DNA from: an uncultured Comamonadaceae bacterium
Lineage (GTDB): Bacteria; Pseudomonadota; Gammaproteobacteria; Burkholderiales; Burkholderiaceae
Assembly: GCA_946482115.1 (NCBI GenBank)
Contig: CAMLQP010000191.1
Location: 1 to 5,881 of the forward strand
Reading direction: 5' to 3'
Length of the DNA: 5,881 bases
This document shows, piece by piece, positions 5,199 through 5,881 of the stretch (positions are counted from its first letter, which is position 1; the number at the start of each line of letters is the position of its first letter). The notes beneath the pieces were generated by a model that was not told where the DNA came from, made no database searches, and saw only the letters and a program-made list of their open reading frames with translations. Position numbers and translations under genes: made by a program.

Positions 5199-5881
<683 letters not shown>

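Overview
The window is G+C-rich, with dense genes, short gaps and strong G/C bias at third codon positions. Together with its YgiQ-type, GGDEF and MerR-type proteins this suggests a betaproteobacterium of the Burkholderiales, perhaps Comamonadaceae. That placement is inferred from gene content and composition, not from a marker gene.

Left part (1-2427): two diguanylate cyclase genes point at each other with 21 bp between their stop codons. The plus-strand gene is cut by the window edge (end of a PAS domain, then GGDEF with a GGEEF active site and no RxxD inhibitory site). The minus-strand gene is complete: membrane segment, periplasmic sensor region, membrane segment, PAS, GGDEF with an intact RxxD site.

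Middle part (2566-3874): a MerR-family regulator gene (plus) is divergent from two minus-strand genes for small membrane proteins of the DUF2938 and DUF2798 families. The 81-bp gap between them holds a textbook MerR-type promoter: -35 and -10 boxes 19 bp apart with an 18-bp palindrome filling the spacer. The regulator's own promoter overlaps it on the other strand. The regulator also has a Cys-x7-Cys loop spaced as in the copper sensor CueR. The best reading is a small self-contained switch in which an unknown signal, possibly a monovalent metal ion or a thiol-reactive compound, turns on two uncharacterised inner-membrane proteins. This is the most interesting system in the window.

Right part (3865-5881): after merR comes a stretch of about 340 bp with no intact gene. 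Its minus strand carries what looks like a short frameshifted coding remnant. Then follow a complete homocysteine S-methyltransferase family gene (plus) with a good ribosome binding site and, converging on it, the C-terminal part of a YgiQ-type radical SAM gene (minus) that runs off the right edge. No tRNA, rRNA, CRISPR array, insertion sequence or phage gene was seen.
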